Source of the DNA: JAGQPD01 sp020426865
GTDB lineage: Bacteria > Planctomycetota > Planctomycetia > Pirellulales > Pirellulaceae
Reading direction: 5' to 3'
Length of the DNA: 64,000 bases
NCBI GenBank assembly: GCA_041399065.1
Contig: JAWKTN010000003.1
Span: 806,001 to 870,000 of the forward strand
Positions 17,871 through 26,500 of this stretch are shown one piece after another; positions within the stretch are counted from its first letter, which is position 1; the number at the start of each line of letters is the position of its first letter. The position numbers were made by a program, and so were the translations under genes. Below the pieces are notes generated by a model. That model was not told where the DNA came from. It was given only the letters and a program-made list of their open reading frames with translations, and did no database searches.

Positions 17871-20605
17871 TCCGCCTGCCCCTTCTGCTCTTCTTTGGAG
17901 ACGCCGAGCTCGTAGGTCATTCCGTCGGGTAGCTTCTTAACGAGTTCGAGCAATTGAGCGCCGGTAAGTCTCGATATGCGCAGGTGAAGATCCTCCAGCT
18001 GCGTGCCCGGCTTGATGCCGTTGGACTCAATCTTCCCAAGCAGGTTTAACGCAGAAGTTGCGGGAACATTGATCGCGACGAACTCGCCATCGCCACCAAA
18101 GAGGTTCGAAGGTCCGGGCGTGGTCGAAGTTGGTGTGGCGCCGCCGGTTACTGGCACCGGTTGTGGCTGGCCCGCTGCTGTCGGTGTTGGCTCGGTGCCC
18201 GGCGTTGCGCCGCCAAACAGAGGCGTACCGCCAGTCGCTGTGGCAGGTCCCGCACCCGAGGCGGATGGTACGTTTTGCGGCAAGAGTATGTGCGTTTCGT
18301 CCAGGTGCTTGCCGCTGCCCAACTTGCCTCGCATGCGCCGCCAAGCGTCATCCTCGCTTTCACCAGCGTGAGTCTGGAGATACTCCATGCCGCGCAGATT
18401 GATTGCGATTTGGCCACGGGCACAGAGCCTCAATAGTTGCTCCTTGACCAGCGTCTCACCGAGCCAGGGGATGCAATCTTTCCCGCTTGGCCGCGGCTCC
18501 TTCAGTTCACGCAGCAGCTTGCCGACCGTCTCGTTGTTGGGGGCAGCCGCCATGACCAACTCTTCAAAATCCTCAGGGATGAAGAGATTGTCGATGATGT
18601 GCTGATGCACGGCCTCCGGGATTTTGGCCCCTTCCGCCTTGTGGCTCTCGACGTAGAACCGGCAGTTCGTTGGTTGTTGGAAGTTCCAATTGGAGATGAT
18701 CGCGAACCGGTTGAACCGGGCCTTCAGAATCTCTCGCAGTTCTTTCTGATACTTGGTCAGAAGTCGGCCGTATTCAGGGTTTTGCGCTTTCCATTGCTCG
18801 GCGAGATAGACGCAGCGAGACAGAACTACCAGATCCCGATCGGCGAAGATGTTCGTGCTGCCGTCGATCGGGAGCAGAAATCGAACGACGTTGCGATTGG
18901 TCTGCAGGTTGTCGCGTAGCCACTGGCCGAGCTGTGCCTCGACCTTCTGCGGGCACTCTGGGAGCACAAGTAGAGGGATACGATCGTCCCAGTTTTGCGG
19001 CTTGTCCGCGTCGTCGACGTTCTCCCACGGTTCGTTACGCCAAAACTGCGGAAGCACGATCACGCGATACCGCGTGGCGACGTCTGAACTGCCACCGATC
19101 ACATATCGCACCTCCTTCGCGAGGTGATCGAGGTCTTGCCCTTCCTGGAACTGCTTGTCATTGCGGGCGCTAGAGATCAGTTTTGCCTGCGGGTTCTCTT
19201 CCTCCTTGAAGATGTACCGGTCGCCGACCTCGTGGATGTTGAAGCTGTTCTCAACGATGGTGGCCAATTCGACATGAAATGCGTTGTCGTCGACAGGATT
19301 GCCACGCGTGACGTCGACCTGCAGCGTGCTCTGGTCGGCACCCGATTGATTGACCTCCGCCAAAGACCGTAGCCACAAGGCCCCAACAACGCCTTCGAGG
19401 TGCGGCACCTTCTGGCCTGTCGTGGCAACCGCGTCCTTCACGGCCTGGAGATTTCGTTGAGCATGAGCGCGTAACTTGGCATGGTGCTGGTTGGCAACCG
19501 CGTCGAGCAAAGCCGTGATGCCGCTGTCGTCATCTTCGAGCCGGAAGTCGGCTGCTGTGATAATCGGCGCCTCTTCGCTCCGCTTGAACAGGTCCGCCAG
19601 AATACGGATCAAATCCCGAGTGCCCTGCGCCTGAGTCGCAATCAGCACCTGATCTTCGAGCAGCTGCATAAGGTGCGGCGCAAACGGCCATGCCTCGCGG
19701 AAATCCCCTCGAAGTCGTTCATGCTCAGCCGGTGGCGTCGCCTTCAGCCGGAAGAACTCAGCAACATGATTGGCAACCAGCTCAGAAATCTGATCGCCAG
19801 GCACCTGGAGGCGATTCTCAAAGAGACGGTGCAGCAAGAGACGCAGGCGATCTTGCTTGGCTGTTGGGCCTTTGAAATCGACGATGACCGGGTTTACCCG
19901 CTGAATCTGCTGAAACGCATCGGTGTTGCCATTCCGCACCGAGACGACGAGCAGCAATTGGTCGGGATGCTCTTTGGCGATTTCAGAGAGGAGCTGAATG
20001 AAGTTGAATGCCCAGGTGCGGTAGGGCTGCTGCTTAGAATTGGTCAGACCGTCAAACCACGTCTGGAACTCATCGAGAATCAGAGCGGTGGGGGTGTGCT
20101 GGAACATCTCGAGCAGGATTTCGTCGCTCGGAACGTCCGTCTTCTTGGCCCCCAGCGCTTCCCACTTGCCGCGGCAGTATCCACCGTGCGGATGGAGCTC
20201 AAAGAGCAGGTCCCACAGATACTTGTAGCGGTGGCGGTGCAGGCTTTCGCTGATGACCTGCATGCCGCTACGAAGGGGAAGCTCGCCGATCTTCGGGTTG
20301 CTGAGCGTCCCAGCCCAATTGGTCAACCACTGACGAGTCGAACCTTCGTCGGTCAGCGCGTGGTACAGCGCCGCCATCAGGTGCGATTTACCCTGCCCGC
20401 GTTCGCCTTTGAGAACGACCGGCCGGCCTTGCCCCGGACCTGACGCTTCGAGAGTCCGCTGCACATCGGTGCTGGGATAGGTGATCCGCAGGAAGTCGCT
20501 CGCAGGAACCTGCGTTGCGCCCGTGTTGTTTTTGTTGGTGAGCTCAATGGCCGTGCCCTTGAGCCGACGCCCTTGAAACTCATCTCGTAATTTCAGGCCC
20601 AGCAT
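17867..20605 (-). CDS. DUF499/BrxC-like P-loop ATPase
   Basis: A 912-residue ATPase. Walker A is VVLKGERGQGKSHLMAAL (residues 63-80) and Walker B is TALILDEFQTWFDG (about residues 172-185); VVSVRNGN follows as a sensor-like strand. The N-terminal segment FQGRRLKGTAIEL and the long helical middle match DUF499-type anti-phage proteins related to BrxC/PglY. Near the C-terminus a Pro/Thr/Gly-rich linker (about residues 755-830) leads to a small conserved-looking domain. It is the first large gene after the XRE regulator and overlaps the PglZ-like gene, so it is probably the motor of the same complex. Confidence 0.8.
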   Translation of the reverse strand: MLGLKLRDEFQGRRLKGTAIELTNKNNTGATQVPASDFLRITYPSTDVQRTLEASGPGQGRPVVLKGERGQGKSHLMAALYHALTDEGSTRQWLTNWAGTLSNPKIGELPLRSGMQVISESLHRHRYKYLWDLLFELHPHGGYCRGKWEALGAKKTDVPSDEILLEMFQHTPTALILDEFQTWFDGLTNSKQQPYRTWAFNFIQLLSEIAKEHPDQLLLVVSVRNGNTDAFQQIQRVNPVIVDFKGPTAKQDRLRLLLHRLFENRLQVPGDQISELVANHVAEFFRLKATPPAEHERLRGDFREAWPFAPHLMQLLEDQVLIATQAQGTRDLIRILADLFKRSEEAPIITAADFRLEDDDSGITALLDAVANQHHAKLRAHAQRNLQAVKDAVATTGQKVPHLEGVVGALWLRSLAEVNQSGADQSTLQVDVTRGNPVDDNAFHVELATIVENSFNIHEVGDRYIFKEEENPQAKLISSARNDKQFQEGQDLDHLAKEVRYVIGGSSDVATRYRVIVLPQFWRNEPWENVDDADKPQNWDDRIPLLVLPECPQKVEAQLGQWLRDNLQTNRNVVRFLLPIDGSTNIFADRDLVVLSRCVYLAEQWKAQNPEYGRLLTKYQKELREILKARFNRFAIISNWNFQQPTNCRFYVESHKAEGAKIPEAVHQHIIDNLFIPEDFEELVMAAAPNNETVGKLLRELKEPRPSGKDCIPWLGETLVKEQLLRLCARGQIAINLRGMEYLQTHAGESEDDAWRRMRGKLGSGKHLDETHILLPQNVPSASGAGPATATGGTPLFGGATPGTEPTPTAAGQPQPVPVTGGATPTSTTPGPSNLFGGDGEFVAINVPATSALNLLGKIESNGIKPGTQLEDLHLRISRLTGAQLLELVKKLPDGMTYELGVSKEEQKGQAE

Positions 20606-20659
20606 TTATCGCTCCATGAGTTCTGTCACTCCTTCGCAGTTGCCACCGCTGCCTCTGCG

Positions 20660-20914
20660 TCAGTCGGCGAAGAACTCCCGCCGAAGGTCTTTACCCTTTG
20701 CCCCCAACGATCCGACAAGTTCCTCAAGCTGCTTCATGGCAAGAGGCGAGGGCTTGGCTCTGCCATTCTCCCAGCGATTGACCGTCGCAAACGTGACTCC
20801 CAGCTTGCCGGCGAAGCGTTCCTGAGTCAGGTTCAGCCTTTCGCGAAGGGTTCGCACTAGCCGACCAATGTCGAGTTCTTTGGCCACGGACATGCTCTCT
20901 GTCTTCCTAGGCAC
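20660..20914 (-). CDS. XRE-family transcriptional regulator of the BREX-like operon
   Basis: An 84-residue protein consisting almost entirely of one Cro/CI-type helix-turn-helix: LRERLNLTQERFAGKLGV and FATVNRWENGRAKPS, the second being the recognition helix with the typical WENG turn. It sits 54 bp upstream of the DUF499 gene in the same direction, so it probably controls the operon, including itself. The ATG at 20,893 (MSVAKELDIG) is an alternative start. The gene upstream is divergent. Confidence 0.85.
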   Translation of the reverse strand: MPRKTESMSVAKELDIGRLVRTLRERLNLTQERFAGKLGVTFATVNRWENGRAKPSPLAMKQLEELVGSLGAKGKDLRREFFAD

Positions 20915-21041
20915 ATATAGGATGTTATAGTGGATGCTCTATGGATAAGCGATTTCCCGCCGGCCGTCAAACGGTAGGCGACGCTTCGCGGCAATGGAGT
21001 CGACCGCTCGTCAACGCTCGTAATCGGGGAGCCCAATTCCA
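20915..21041. promoter_or_regulatory. Divergent intergenic region with presumed operon promoters
   Basis: The 127 bp between the divergent XRE and DUF6731-like genes must carry both promoters. An A/T-rich patch at about 20,922-20,950 includes TATAAC on the minus strand, a plausible -10 element. No clear dyad operator is visible. Confidence 0.3.
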
Positions 21042-21914
21042 GTGAAGATCGACTTCTATTCCGTCGAAGGACCAGAAGACCTGGACCTCAATGCAGTCCT
21101 GAATTCGGCGAGTGCTGTACCTGACGACGATTCTCGGGTTCGTGAATTATCCGGCGTTCCCTTCCGCCTCCAGCGGCTGAATCACGGGAGAGGAATCTGG
21201 ACCGGAGAGATCGTTCGGATTCGGATGAACGATATACCGATCATCTGCGGCTTGGATGGCAGTGTGGACGAGGTAGAGCTCGATGACGACGAAGGGATTG
21301 GCGAAGAGACGGCGTTCCTGTTCCATCCGGCGACCAACAGCCTCGTCATACAGAGGAATCGCCTTGGCGTGTCGTCAAGTCGTTTGATGGCTTACCTCGA
21401 GCGGCTCACTGACACAGAAGGACTCCTTGCGGTGATGATTCTCAACGCAGATGTGGCGAGTGCTCTGAATCGCTTGCAGATCGTCCGCAAGATGCACGTA
21501 AGGCTCGCGAGCGTGAAGAACCCACGGCTGTTAACGTCTCACAATCCAAGCACGACGGAAGCGATCGAGATTCTTAACGCAAAGGCACCAGTAGTTGACA
21601 TAACCGTAGCGATGGGCCGCCAACGCGGATCGCTGAGCCTGCAGGCGATCCGCTCGGCCGCCAAGAGATTCTTGTCATGGTCTGGAGCAACTGATGCCCC
21701 AGGCGATGTGGAGGCATTGAAGATCGATGGCAAATACGATGACGAGTCGCCTGCGGAGCTAGATTTGCTAGAATATCGGATGGTAGAGCGGGCCGATGTC
21801 GAGCCAGATCCTCAGAGTAGACGCCTGCTATACGAAGACCGAATCAGGGCACTCAAGGAAGCCTTCGAGCGGCGCAAGGGCGAGCTGGAAAACATGTTCG
21901 CCGAGGAGGAGTAA
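21042..21914 (+). CDS. DUF6731-like hypothetical protein
   Basis: A 290-residue soluble protein beginning MKIDFYSVEGPEDLDLN, with a strand-rich first half (FRLQRLNHGRGIWTGEIVRI, then EETAFLFHPATNSLVIQRN) and a helical charged C-terminus. The layout resembles DUF6731 proteins, uncharacterised products often seen in accessory regions beside a small membrane protein, as here. The next gene starts one base after its stop. It could be a cytoplasmic sensor acting with the membrane partner, but no function is known. Confidence 0.6.
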   Translation: MKIDFYSVEGPEDLDLNAVLNSASAVPDDDSRVRELSGVPFRLQRLNHGRGIWTGEIVRIRMNDIPIICGLDGSVDEVELDDDEGIGEETAFLFHPATNSLVIQRNRLGVSSSRLMAYLERLTDTEGLLAVMILNADVASALNRLQIVRKMHVRLASVKNPRLLTSHNPSTTEAIEILNAKAPVVDITVAMGRQRGSLSLQAIRSAAKRFLSWSGATDAPGDVEALKIDGKYDDESPAELDLLEYRMVERADVEPDPQSRRLLYEDRIRALKEAFERRKGELENMFAEEE

Positions 21915-21915
21915 G

Positions 21916-22365
21916 TTGTCCCTCGCTATCGAACGCTGGTATCCGGTTTTAGGCGGCGCAGTCGTCGCGATCGTCTATTTTGCGGTGCCTGTTCTTAGGC
22001 AGTATGCATTGCCCGCGACGGCTTCAACACTGATGGCGGCAATCGTCAGTATTGGTGGCATCGCAATTGGTTTTTTGGCCACGGCAAAGTCGATCCTGGT
22101 CTCGATCGACGACAAGGCGATCATTGCAAAGCTGAAGAAGTCGGGCTACTACAGGCGCATTATCTCGTATCTGCGATACGCGGTTCGTTGGTCATTTGCA
22201 CTTACGATCTACAGCGCAGCACTGTTGCTCGTCGATCTGAACAGCGGCTGGACGATCTGGCATAGCGCTGGTTTCTCATTGTGGCTGCTACTCGCGGTTG
22301 CCAGCACGCTTTCCTACTACCGTGTGATCAATATTTTCTACGCCGTGCTAGAGACGCTGGAATGA
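21916..22365 (+). CDS. Small membrane protein paired with the DUF6731-like gene
   Basis: A 149-residue protein starting at TTG (21,916), chosen because GAGGAGGAG lies just before it and upstream coding belongs to the previous gene. It has four likely membrane segments: VLGGAVVAIVYFAVPVL, ASTLMAAIVSIGGIAIGFLA, FALTIYSAALLLVDL, and SLWLLLAVASTLSYY. A basic cytoplasmic stretch (AIIAKLKKSGYYRRI) sits between the second and third. The two-gene layout, a soluble protein followed by a small membrane protein, is common in defence modules, but the role is unknown. Confidence 0.65.
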   Translation: MSLAIERWYPVLGGAVVAIVYFAVPVLRQYALPATASTLMAAIVSIGGIAIGFLATAKSILVSIDDKAIIAKLKKSGYYRRIISYLRYAVRWSFALTIYSAALLLVDLNSGWTIWHSAGFSLWLLLAVASTLSYYRVINIFYAVLETLE

Positions 22366-22375
22366 GGGTCCCAAT

Positions 22376-23203
22376 TTAGCTCTGCACCCACAGCGTCCAA
22401 TGCTGCCCCTCCGCCCGGTGGATTTCTTGTCCGCTCACCAACACCAGCCTCCCATCGTCCGCCACCCGACGAATTGGCTTGCCTGCCCTCTGCAGCTCGC
22501 CCAGCAACTCGTGGACTTCCCCGGCCGCCCGGTCGAAGTGGAGTTCGATCACCACCGCTGCGTTGGGGAATCGGCGTAGCGATTCCTGCATCCCATGCCA
22601 GACTGCCAGTTCCGCCCCTTCCGCATCGATCTTCACCAGATCGAGCCGCTGCCAGTCGCGGGCTAGCTCGTCGACCGTTGTGAGCGGACACTTCACCGGC
22701 TCGACGTGATGCGGATGAGTCCACGGTGCGAGTGACGCCGTGGCGAAATCGCGGTCATGGGGATAGAAGTCGACCTCGGCCTCGACGCGATCGGCTACGG
22801 CCGCCGGGCAGACTTCGACCGTGGTCCGCTTGCCGCAGAGGGCCAGGTTGTCGGGAAGGTAGGTCCCCGACAGCAGCGGGTTCGGCTCGCACGCCAGTAC
22901 GAAGCCATCCGGGCCAACGGCTTCGGCCATCAGGATCGAGTAGTAGCCGTAGTTGGCCCCAACGTCGATGCACCGCATGCCGGGGCGCAGGAAACGCGCG
23001 ATGGCGAGCGTCACCCACGATTCCCAGAACCCGTCCATCACCAGCCGCGGGCCGAGCATCAGGTCGCGAGTGTCGACGAAGATGGGGTACTCGCCCAGGA
23101 TGCGGCAGAGCACGCGGTGGTCGCCATAGAGCGCCGAGGTCGAGCGCTGCCGGGCGAACTGTTCGAGTTGGTCGCGGTCGCGCAAGAGTTGTGGCGGGAG
23201 CAT
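22376..23203 (-). CDS. FkbM-family SAM-dependent methyltransferase
   Basis: A 275-residue protein. The SAM-binding motif is MRCIDVGANYGYYSILMAEA (about residues 75-94), followed by LACEPNPLLSGTYLPDNLAL, and the FkbM signature appears as DLVKIDAEGAELAVWHGM (about residues 187-204). FkbM enzymes O-methylate sugars or glycoconjugates. The ATG at 23,203 overlaps the glycosyltransferase stop by four bases and is preceded by GGAGG, so the two are co-translated. With the glycosyltransferase and the repeat protein upstream, methylation of a glycan on a tail protein is a reasonable inference. Confidence 0.85.
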   Translation of the reverse strand: MLPPQLLRDRDQLEQFARQRSTSALYGDHRVLCRILGEYPIFVDTRDLMLGPRLVMDGFWESWVTLAIARFLRPGMRCIDVGANYGYYSILMAEAVGPDGFVLACEPNPLLSGTYLPDNLALCGKRTTVEVCPAAVADRVEAEVDFYPHDRDFATASLAPWTHPHHVEPVKCPLTTVDELARDWQRLDLVKIDAEGAELAVWHGMQESLRRFPNAAVVIELHFDRAAGEVHELLGELQRAGKPIRRVADDGRLVLVSGQEIHRAEGQHWTLWVQS

Positions 23204-24516
23204 CAGGCAACCTCCGGGATGAGTTCGACAGGCATCCGCTCGTTTTCGAGCCACTCGCCACGCCAGACACCGTCGCCGTTGCGGGTGAGGTGGCAGGTCG
23301 GGCGGTCGAAACGACTGAGCGTGAGAATCTCCTGGCCGTCCGCGTGATTGATCGACCAGCGGCGTTCGCACTCCTCGGCACCCTCGCCAATCTGGCCGGC
23401 GGGGTCGAGCGCGAGTGTCCGCTCGTCGTAGCCGATGCGGCGGTAGGTGAAGCGGTTGCCGGCCACGGCTTCGATCGTTCGCTGTTCTGATGGCGTCGGC
23501 GCCGGGTTGTTCCACAGTACGCCGTCCCACTTCGAGGCCAGATCGCGAACGAGGTCGAAGCAGAGTTGCTCGTTGCGTAATGACTCGTTGAAGCGGTTGC
23601 CGCCGAACTTCCACTTGTCCTGGCAGCGGTGCTGGAAGGCGATCTGCCCGCGGAAGTCGAACTGGATGATGGTGTGGATGTCCCAGCCCGGCCCGGCGCT
23701 CGGCATGGCGTACTCGGTGTCGAGCTTCCGCCAGCCCAGATGAAAGCACTCCTTGTCGCCGTAGACGTGCTTGAAGGTCCAATCGCTGTGCTCGGCGTAC
23801 CAGAGCGACATCCGCAGCTCGCGCCAGCAGCGGTTTTTGTCGATGAGGTATTGACCTGACTCGAAGGCCCGCTCGTGGGCGGCGACTTCCGGTTCGGCCA
23901 GGTCGTCGAACCCAAATACCTCCCACACGCCCGGCTTGATGGTCCAGCAGGCGTAATCGGGCCAGAAGACCGCGCCGCGGTCTTTGTACTTTGGTTCGTC
24001 GAACAGGTAAGCCGGGTCGAGGCAGACGCCGTTGTCGGCGTCGAGGAACAGCACTTCGGCGAACGGCGAATGGAGTGCCGCGTAGGGCTTGAGTTCCCAG
24101 CCGCAGAGGATGCGCACCGGGATGTCCTGCTCGATCTTGCGGGCGTCCACGCACTCGACCCCCAGCGGCGCGAGCAGACGCTTCATGTAAGGGTCGCATT
24201 CACTGTCGCCCAAGTACCACAGTTGGATGGGCAACTCGCAGCCATGATGCCGCAGCAGGTTCACGTTGACCCACACACTGGGGAAGTACTTGAGGCCGCC
24301 GCCGGCGATCACGATGCCGCGCTCGACCTCGTAGGCATTGCGGCCCGGGGTGAGGCTGGCGGCGAACTCGTCGCATAGCCGCCGCATGGCGGCCTTCGTG
24401 TTGTCCCAGCCGGCCCAGCCGTTGGGCCAGGGGCCGGGCGGCGCGTTTTGAACAAGGTCGATCATCTCGGCGACCGACATCTCCGGGGTTGCTTCCATTG
24501 GGTTGCGTTGGGGCAT
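23203..24516 (-). CDS. Mnn1-like glycosyltransferase in the phage tail module
   Basis: A protein of about 437 residues resembling alpha-mannosyltransferases of the Mnn1 type: GRGIVIAGGGLKYFPSVWV-like nucleotide-sugar region early (here ERGIVIAGGGLKYF), LPIQLWYLGDSE, and the DxD metal motif in EVLFLDADNGVCLDP, then VFWPDYACWT. I chose the ATG at 24,516 because GGAGAAGAGG lies just upstream; a GTG at 24,543 overlapping the previous stop is the alternative. Sugar and acceptor are unknown; the Ser-rich repeat protein encoded directly upstream is the obvious candidate acceptor. Confidence 0.75.
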   Translation of the reverse strand: MPQRNPMEATPEMSVAEMIDLVQNAPPGPWPNGWAGWDNTKAAMRRLCDEFAASLTPGRNAYEVERGIVIAGGGLKYFPSVWVNVNLLRHHGCELPIQLWYLGDSECDPYMKRLLAPLGVECVDARKIEQDIPVRILCGWELKPYAALHSPFAEVLFLDADNGVCLDPAYLFDEPKYKDRGAVFWPDYACWTIKPGVWEVFGFDDLAEPEVAAHERAFESGQYLIDKNRCWRELRMSLWYAEHSDWTFKHVYGDKECFHLGWRKLDTEYAMPSAGPGWDIHTIIQFDFRGQIAFQHRCQDKWKFGGNRFNESLRNEQLCFDLVRDLASKWDGVLWNNPAPTPSEQRTIEAVAGNRFTYRRIGYDERTLALDPAGQIGEGAEECERRWSINHADGQEILTLSRFDRPTCHLTRNGDGVWRGEWLENERMPVELIPEVA

Positions 24517-24539
24517 TGCCTCTTCTCCTATTACTTGAA

Positions 24540-25844
24540 TCACACGTCGCCGACGCTCGTTGCTCCGCTGACGGGTGGGTCGTCGCCCGAGTCGCCGCTG
24601 TCACCTGAGTCGCCTGAATCCCCGGACGGTCCCGAGTCACCGGAATCTCCCGAGTCGCCACTGTCGCCAGAGCCGCCACTGTCACCGGAGCCACCCGAGT
24701 CGCCTGATCCGCCGCTCGAACCGCCACCGGGACCAGAGCCGCCTGAACCACCTGAGCCTCCCGGGCCGGAACCGCCACTGCCGCCTGACCCGCCGGATGG
24801 CGTAGAACCACCCGATGGGCGCGGAGCCGCCGGAGCCTGGAGTGCTTCCGCCGGAAGGCTGCGAGTGGCCCGAGCCGCCGCTGCCCGAGCCGCCGCTGCC
24901 CGATGCGCGCTGCCGCCTGACGGTTGGCTGCCGCTCGCCAGACCCACCGCTCCCGGGCGTTGAGCCCGATTGGCCCGATCCACTGGCGCCAGAGCCTGAA
25001 GCTTGTGATCCCGACTGGCCTGAGGCCGAGCCGCCGGAACCAGAAGCACCGGAACCGGACTGACCGGAGCCCGAGCCCTGCGAACCCGATGGCCCCGAGG
25101 CTGAGCCACCCGAGCCTGATGCCGATCCTTGCGAGCCAGATTGCGACCCTGAACCGCCGGAGATCGAGCCGCTGCCGGAGGCCGACCCGCTGGCGCCCGA
25201 TGATGATTGTCCCGAGGTGCCGCTGTCGCCGGAGTCGCCGCTCGACCCGGAGCCCGATTGGCTGCCGCTTCCCGACGCGCCGCTGGAACCACTCGAGCCG
25301 CTGCTGCCGGACGAACCGCTCGACATGCCGCTCGTGCCGGAGTAGCCACTGCTCCCCGAATAGCCGCTCGACCCGCTGGAGCCTGAGCTACCGCTCGACC
25401 CCGAGCTGCCGCTGGACCCACTGGAGCCAGACGACCCGGAGCCCGAGCCATCTCCGTCACCCCCGCTGCCGCTCTGGCCGCTGGAGCCCGAACCGCTTGA
25501 TCCGCTCTCGCCGCTGCTGCCCGACGACCCGCTCGATCCCGAGTAACCACTGGTGCCGCTGGAACCGGAAGACCCGCTCGACGACTCGTCGCAGCAGGCC
25601 AGTCCGTAAACCGGTTTGCCCTGGTGCATGCCCAGGTAGCGCATCAAGAAGCGACCAATCCGTGGGAAGTCGCAGCGGGAGAATCCGTATATGGGAAAGC
25701 CACCATCGACGCCGAGGAACCGCGCGATCACTCGGAGCGGCTGCTGCTCCTCGTTCGCCCGACGTTTGGGCGTGCAGACGACGCCGTAGATCGGAAGGCG
25801 CCGTTGGCCAGGTAGATCGCGTGGTAGCGTTGGCGTTTGAGCAT
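24540..25844 (-). CDS. Collagen-like GSSG-repeat tail protein, reading frame broken twice
   Basis: The natural product appears to start at ATG 25,844, overlapping the previous stop (ATGA), and to end at TGA 24,540. It is interrupted by a -1 shift near 25,800 (around GGCGCCTTCC) and a +1 shift near 24,815 (around TCCGCGCCCATC). The intact middle frame is 25,731-24,682. The N-terminal part holds three tandem motifs of the form LPIYGVVC, FPIYGFSRC and KPVYGLACC. The remainder is hundreds of Gly/Ser triplet-like repeats (GSSG, SGDSG, SGGSG) typical of phage fibre or adhesin stalks. Decay, phase switching or sequencing indels could all explain the shifts. Confidence 0.65.
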
Positions 25845-26497
25845 CAGCTGTTGAGGTCCTTCACCTTGCAGGCGTACTGGCTGACCCAACTGCCGCCGAC
25901 GTACCGCTGGACGATGCCGGGGAAGAATCCCTCGCCATCGGGGATGTTGCTCGTGATGAGAACGACGGCCTCAAAGTCGCCGTCGTCCAGTCGCACCACG
26001 GTCCAGCGGACCGGCGCGATGCCCGGCTCCATCCACAGCACCCGCGCCGATCCGTGCGGTACGTTGACCAGGTAATCGTGCGAGCCGGCGACCTGGGCGA
26101 AGTCGTAGGCGGTGCTGCCGACCGCCATCCGCACGGCGACGACGCCCGCAACGACCGCCGAACCAATCGCGTTCACGTCCACGGGATCGATCAGCACGCC
26201 GTAGCGGCCTTCGCCCGTGGGGAGCGTGGCGTGGAACGTGACCTGGCGAGCGAATTCCTGGAAGTTGTCGGTGGGCGAAACGATGGGGTCGCCCAGGCCG
26301 ACCACCTGGAACCGTGACAGCGCGCACCCGTGGTGTTCTTCACCTTGACGATGCCCGCGTTGCGATTGGTGGGGATCGCCTCGGCACCCTGCACCTGTTG
26401 CTTGCGGTGCGACCGCAGCATCGAGCATCGCGTTATACGCGGCCGCCGGGATGTCGAGCGGCGTGCCTGATGAGACTTTCTTGAAGGCGTCGGCCAT
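25844..26497 (-). CDS. Phage distal tail protein, hypothetical, with a doubly shifted segment
   Basis: A 217-residue frame starting MADAFKKVSSGTPLDIPAAA and ending overlapped with the fibre gene. Between about 26,410 and 26,330 the coding-like sequence moves to the neighbouring frame, which reads QGAEAIPTNRNAGIVKVKN there, and then returns with SRFQVVGLGDPIV. The main frame thus carries about 27 residues of nonsense framed by a +1 and a -1 shift. No enzyme motif is visible; position between tail proteins suggests a structural role. Confidence 0.55.
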   Translation of the reverse strand: MADAFKKVSSGTPLDIPAAAYNAMLDAAVAPQATGAGCRGDPHQSQRGHRQGEEHHGCALSRFQVVGLGDPIVSPTDNFQEFARQVTFHATLPTGEGRYGVLIDPVDVNAIGSAVVAGVVAVRMAVGSTAYDFAQVAGSHDYLVNVPHGSARVLWMEPGIAPVRWTVVRLDDGDFEAVVLITSNIPDGEGFFPGIVQRYVGGSWVSQYACKVKDLNS

Positions 26498-26500
26498 CGA

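Noticed and set aside
19481..20443. A 320-residue plus-strand open frame
   Set aside because: It is antisense to the DUF499 ATPase including its Walker motifs and has no independent support.
22376..24199. A single 607-residue open frame on the minus strand
   Set aside because: Only its last 275 residues are protein-like (FkbM methyltransferase, start ATG 23,203); the first 332 are a shadow of the glycosyltransferase gene in another frame.
24448..26075. Long plus-strand Pro- or Arg-rich frames opposite the fibre gene
   Set aside because: They arise from the repeat sequence read on the wrong strand; low complexity and no ribosome site.
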